From contig JAQVZK010000085.1 of assembly GCA_028708195.1 (NCBI GenBank), positions 1 to 8,739 of the forward strand: a stretch of DNA of 8,739 nt. The letters are read 5' to 3'. This stretch comes from Desulfovibrio sp. (GTDB taxonomy: Bacteria > Desulfobacterota > Desulfovibrionia > Desulfovibrionales > Desulfovibrionaceae). Both the position numbers and the translations under genes were made by a program. The notes beneath the pieces are model-generated. The model ran no database searches, was not told the origin of the DNA, and was given only the letters and a program-made list of their open reading frames with translations. Positions 6,001 to 8,739 of this stretch are shown here, in pieces; the stretch's first letter is position 1; each line of letters begins with the position of its first letter.

Positions 6001-6308
6001 TAGCCGTTGATGCTCTTGACGCGAATGGTGGTAAAGTCCTGACGATGACCGCGCATCTTGCGCGAGTCATTGCGGCGCCAGCGCTTGAAGACCTTGATCT
6101 TCGGGCCGCGCCCGTGGTCTACCACTTCCGCCGTAACAGCGGCCCCGGCAAGATAGGGCGCGCCGATTTTGCATTCAGCGCCACCGACCATCAGCACCTT
6201 GTCCAGGGAAATTTCGCTTCCGGCCTGAGCCGCGAGCTTTTCCACAACGATTTTGCAACCTTCTTCAACGCGGTACTGTTTTCCGCCGGTTTCGATAATC
6301 GCGTACAT
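6000..6308 (-). CDS. rplU: 50S ribosomal protein L21
   Basis: L21 binds 23S rRNA in the large subunit. The 102-residue protein begins MYAIIETGGKQYRVEEG and ends with the L21 signature, KVFKRWRRNDSRKMRGHRQ (72-90), then DFTTIRVKSING. The length matches the family (about 100-105). ATG 6308 is preceded by GGAGG with an 8-nt spacer. The frame stays open to 6431, but the upstream part spans the promoter and has no L21 similarity. It is the first gene of the ribosomal cluster, followed by rpmA, and diverges from rlmD. The promoter contains a dyad that could be a regulatory site. Confidence 0.98.
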   Translation of the reverse strand: MYAIIETGGKQYRVEEGCKIVVEKLAAQAGSEISLDKVLMVGGAECKIGAPYLAGAAVTAEVVDHGRGPKIKVFKRWRRNDSRKMRGHRQDFTTIRVKSING

Positions 6309-6335
6309 AGTATGAACCTCCAAAAAGAGAAAGGC

Positions 6336-6365
6336 ATATTTGCCCCATTGCACGGCAAATGTCAA
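6336..6365 (-). promoter_or_regulatory. rplU promoter with internal dyad
   Basis: On the minus strand a perfect TTGACA (6360-6365) is followed 17-18 bp later by an AT-rich -10 region reading CAAATAT (6336-6342). The spacer is almost filled by a perfect 7-9-7 inverted repeat, ATTTGCC (6338-6344) and GGCAAAT (6354-6360), which overlaps both promoter elements. The expected leader is about 20-25 nt, too short for a large L21-type leader RNA. Confidence 0.65.
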
Positions 6366-6536
6366 GCGCCTTCCGCAATTTTCCCGGCAAGGTCGCGTCG
6401 CCGCCGCCAAGGGCGGGGCATGCAGCCGCACGGCGCTTCTACATCAAGCCGCCTTAAGGCACAAGTAAAATTTCTTCATTCGTTCATCAGGCGCGTCCGG
6501 CACGATACCACCGGCAGCTTTTACTGATAGTTTTCC

Positions 6537-6565
6537 TTGGCACGCGGGCCGCGCGCTGGTATGTT
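6537..6565 (+). promoter_or_regulatory. rlmD promoter, probably giving a leaderless mRNA
   Basis: TTGGCA (6537-6542, 5 of 6) is 17 bp from TATGTT (6560-6565, 4 of 6). A start 6-8 bp after the -10 falls at about 6571-6573, next to the ATG at 6574. No Shine-Dalgarno sequence precedes the ATG. The rest of the rplU-rlmD gap (6366-6536) shows no gene. Confidence 0.5.
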
Positions 6566-6573
6566 TCGCTTCG

Positions 6574-8232
6574 ATGAACGACATCCTTACCCTACAGATT
6601 GAAAGCCTGACGCACGATGGACGCGGCCTCGCCCGCGCGCACTGCCAGAGCAACACGCAACCGACAGCTACTGCAAAAAGGTCCGCCCCGGGCCTTGGCC
6701 GCAACCGCGGCACCGTAATCTTTGTCACGGGTGCCCTGCCCGGCGAGACAGTGCGCGCACGTGTTACCCGGCGCAAATCAAGCTTTGTTGAAGCCGAAGC
6801 CCTTGAAGTGGTGCAACCTGCCCCGCACGCAGCGCCTGCCCTCTGTCCCCACCACGGGCAATGCGGGGGCTGCCCCTTGCAGACCATGCCCTATGACACG
6901 CAGCTTCACTGGAAGCGCCGTATCGCCCTGGACGCCATGATCCGCATTGGCGGCATGGAGGCAGAGCAGATCGAGGGCCTTTTCACCAAGGTACACCCCT
7001 CGCCCACCGTACGCCAATACCGCAACAAGGTGGAGCTTGCCTTTGCAGGGGGCGGCCAGGAGCCGCTGACCCTTGGCATGCGCCTGCGCAATGGCCGTGG
7101 CGTAACCCCTGTGCCACACTGCGCCCTCATGTCGCCCGAAGCGCGCGCCATATCGACCATGATGGCAGACCTGGCCGCCAAAAGCGGCCTGCCCGCGCAC
7201 ACGCCGCAAGACGAAGCCCGGTACAGGCTGAACGGCCAAAATGGCGAAGATGCCGGCTTTCACCAGCAGCACACGGCCCATGCCGAAGACGGTATCGGCA
7301 AGGCCCGGCGCACCCGCCCCGGTTGGCGCTCGCCCGCAGGCGGCCGCCCCGATTCCACCAAGCAGGATCAGGGCAGTGGCTTCTGGCGCTTCCTTATACT
7401 GCGCCGTGGTCTTGGCGCCGACTTGCGCGGCCCCCGCTGGTGGGCGCTCTGCATCACAAGCCCCGGCAGGCCCGAAGTGCAGGCAATGGTGCAGTCGATC
7501 GGGCAAAAACTGCTCAGGACTTTTCCGCAGCTGGCTGGCTTTGTACACGAAGAACGCGTCAGTGAAGACGCTCTGGCCCAAGGGCAAAAGCGCGTTGAGG
7601 TGCTTGGCAGGGCCGGTGAGCACGATCCTGCCGCGTCGCGGATGTGGCTCCCTCTGGGCGGCAAACATTTCTGCCTTGATGTCGCGTCCTTCTTTCAGGT
7701 CAATACGGCGTCAGCCCAACTGCTGGCCGAAACGGCAGAGGGCATGTTTGAGCGCCATGTGCCGCAGACAAACCCCGCCCTGCTTGACCTCTACTGCGGC
7801 GTGGGCGCCCCCGGCCTCTTGCTTGGTCGGCGTTGCGGACGGCTGCTCGGCCTTGAGCAGGACGCAAGAGCCGTGGCCTTTGCGCGGACCAATGCCAGCC
7901 GCATGGGCCTTGCCCACTGCACCTACGAAACTGGCGATGCCGCGCTGCGCCTGGACAAGCTCATTCCTACCCAGGAAAATTTCTGGAACCAGGCAGAGCA
8001 CTGGGACGCCGTCCTCGTGGATCCGCCCCGGGCTGGCCTTGCCCCGCGCGCGCTCAACGCCCTGCTGCGGCTCAACCCGCATACTATAATGTATATATCG
8101 TGTAACCCGGCCACCCTTGCCAGAGACGCCTCCCGCCTGCGCGGTGCTTACAGGCTGCTGGAAATGACCGCGGTCGACCTTTTTCCGCACACGCCCCATG
8201 TGGAGTGCCTGACCCTGTGGCAAAGTCTGTAA
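6574..8232 (+). CDS. rlmD: 23S rRNA (uracil-C5)-methyltransferase, RlmD/RumA type with Fe-S cluster
   Basis: This family methylates C5 of a specific uridine in 23S rRNA (U1939 in E. coli) with S-adenosylmethionine. The order of parts fits: an N-terminal TRAM-like region (1-80, IESLTHDGRGLAR, GALPGETV); [4Fe-4S] ligands C91, C97 and C100 (CPHHGQCGGC) and C183 (VPHCALMS); FFQVN (373-377); SAM-binding LLDLYCGVGAPGLLLG (403-418); VDPPRAGL (482-489); YISCNPATLARD with nucleophile Cys510; and PHTPHVE with Glu544 as likely base. It has 552 residues against about 433 in E. coli. Much of the excess is a low-complexity polar insert at about 208-268, plus about 20 residues within the TRAM region. ATG 6574 is the only sensible start though no ribosome site precedes it. 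RlmCD-like dual specificity cannot be excluded. Confidence 0.93.
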   Translation: MNDILTLQIESLTHDGRGLARAHCQSNTQPTATAKRSAPGLGRNRGTVIFVTGALPGETVRARVTRRKSSFVEAEALEVVQPAPHAAPALCPHHGQCGGCPLQTMPYDTQLHWKRRIALDAMIRIGGMEAEQIEGLFTKVHPSPTVRQYRNKVELAFAGGGQEPLTLGMRLRNGRGVTPVPHCALMSPEARAISTMMADLAAKSGLPAHTPQDEARYRLNGQNGEDAGFHQQHTAHAEDGIGKARRTRPGWRSPAGGRPDSTKQDQGSGFWRFLILRRGLGADLRGPRWWALCITSPGRPEVQAMVQSIGQKLLRTFPQLAGFVHEERVSEDALAQGQKRVEVLGRAGEHDPAASRMWLPLGGKHFCLDVASFFQVNTASAQLLAETAEGMFERHVPQTNPALLDLYCGVGAPGLLLGRRCGRLLGLEQDARAVAFARTNASRMGLAHCTYETGDAALRLDKLIPTQENFWNQAEHWDAVLVDPPRAGLAPRALNALLRLNPHTIMYISCNPATLARDASRLRGAYRLLEMTAVDLFPHTPHVECLTLWQSL

Positions 8233-8267
8233 ATGCGCATGACCTGCATCTTTCCGCGCAGAAGTCA

Positions 8268-8319
8268 TTGACGCGACGGCAAGGCTGTGATAATTTACAC
8301 AGCGTTGGGGCTCTTGACA
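8268..8319 (+). promoter_or_regulatory. Candidate promoter elements upstream of atpZ
   Basis: TTGACG (8268-8273) is followed 15 bp later by an extended -10, TGTGATAAT (8286-8294). A separate perfect TTGACA lies at 8314-8319, but no good -10 sits 16-18 bp after it (best CATTAG, 8338-8343). The first pair has a short spacer rescued by the TG element. Which one is used is undecided. Confidence 0.35.
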
Positions 8320-8337
8320 CTACCGACCTTAACGCGC

Positions 8338-8375
8338 CATTAGTATACAGATATTGCAGTCTGTTATGAGTAATG
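8338..8375 (+). promoter_or_regulatory. Imperfect inverted repeat in the atpZ leader
   Basis: CATTA...ACAGA (8338-8351) pairs with TCTGT...TAATG (8360-8375). There are two 5-bp blocks joined by about three further pairs, a bulge and a small internal loop, around an 8-nt loop. It ends 10 bp before the GGAGG of atpZ, so it may be a leader hairpin or a protein-binding dyad. Confidence 0.4.
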
Positions 8376-8394
8376 CCCGCAGCGCGGAGGCCGC

Positions 8395-8739
8395 ATGTCA
8401 TTCAAGGACTTTCTGAAACAGCAGCAAAGCGGCCTTGAAGCAATGGCCAACACCGGGGTTATTGGCCTGCACCTGGTCAGCGGCCCGGCAGTGGGTTTTG
8501 CCATCGGGTATGGCATTGACTACTGGCTGCACACGAGCCCCTGGGGCAAACTGATTTTTCTTTTTATTGGCATTGCCGCCGGTTTTCTCAACGTCTACCG
8601 AGACACCAAGGCATTGCTGAGAAAAATTGACCGGCAGGACGCTTTGCGCAAAGGCCTTGTGCAACCGCCTGAAAGCCCGGCCCCTCCTTCGGGGGCGCAG
8701 GGCAAGATGGAGAACCGTGGTAGACAAGAAGAACATGAT
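8395..8739 (+). CDS. atpZ: AtpZ/AtpI-family membrane protein, F-ATPase accessory gene (3' end outside window)
   Basis: The frame is open for 115 codons to the right edge without a stop. Two hydrophobic segments (about 20-45 and 51-68) form a short helical hairpin, with glycine-rich SGPAVGFAIGYGIDYWL (29-45) and IGIAAGFLNVYR (58-69). This pattern is typical of the small AtpZ ('ATPase gene 1') proteins, and the charged, proline-containing tail follows. Such genes usually head the ATP synthase F0 operon and encode an inner-membrane protein that helps c-ring or F0 assembly or ion supply. GGAGG (8386-8390) lies 4 nt before ATG 8395. The following F0 genes would lie outside the window. The symbol rests on topology and motif; a plain AtpI assignment is possible. 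Confidence 0.8.
   Translation, partial: MSFKDFLKQQQSGLEAMANTGVIGLHLVSGPAVGFAIGYGIDYWLHTSPWGKLIFLFIGIAAGFLNVYRDTKALLRKIDRQDALRKGLVQPPESPAPPSGAQGKMENRGRQEEHD
8717..8739 (+). CDS. Possible start of the next gene, overlapping atpZ
   Basis: GTG at 8717 has GGAG 4 nt upstream and reads V-V-D-K-K-N-M to the edge in a different frame from atpZ. ATG at 8735 in the same frame is an alternative. Overlapping starts are common in ATP synthase operons, where an atpI-like gene often follows. Only seven codons are visible, so this is a guess. Confidence 0.25.

Noticed and set aside
6309..6431. Longer rplU start at 6431
   Set aside because: It spans the TTGACA promoter; GGAGG before 6308 and the canonical MYAIIETGGKQY start settle the shorter form.
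6778..7668. 296-codon minus-strand frame inside rlmD
   Set aside because: It is antisense to well-supported RlmD coding sequence with no recognisable domain.
8238..8268. Hairpin terminator after rlmD
   Set aside because: ATGAC/GTCAT plus CTGC/GCAG can pair with a bulge, but the stem is short and has no T tract.

Overview
The window looks like a chromosomal segment from a moderately GC-rich sulfate reducer of the Desulfovibrio type. I infer this from the gene order rplU-rpmA-obgE-proB next to an atpZ-type start of an ATP synthase F0 operon, and from the protein sequences. This is recognition from memory; no search was run.

Layout, left to right. Positions 1-163 hold the 3' end of an insertion sequence whose transposase C-terminus resembles the ISL3 family. 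A tRNA-Ala(GGC) gene with encoded CCA follows on the minus strand, with its own promoter and a strong hairpin terminator between it and the IS. Next is a minus-strand class I aminotransferase of the aspartate type, with promoter and T8 intrinsic terminator. sfsA diverges from it on the plus strand, and the aminotransferase -35 box overlaps the sfsA start codon.

The centre is a minus-strand cluster read right to left: rplU (L21), rpmA (L27), obgE (ribosome-assembly GTPase) and proB (glutamate 5-kinase). The first three serve the large ribosomal subunit; proB is the first step of proline synthesis. A gap of about 445 bp splits the cluster between rpmA and obgE. It contains a 13-bp GNRA-loop hairpin after rpmA, a 147-bp fold-back repeat with related ends that resembles a MITE, and a candidate obgE promoter. 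The four genes may therefore form two transcription units.

The right part is on the plus strand. rlmD, a 23S rRNA m5U methyltransferase with an Fe-S cluster, diverges from rplU; its best promoter lies so close to the ATG that the mRNA may be leaderless. An atpZ-family membrane protein gene, preceded by a structured leader, runs off the right edge.

Most genes are ordinary housekeeping genes and no new multi-gene system is visible. The observations most worth a second look are the fold-back repeat between rpmA and obgE, the dyad inside the rplU promoter, the possible leaderless rlmD mRNA, and unusual features of ProB and RlmD.
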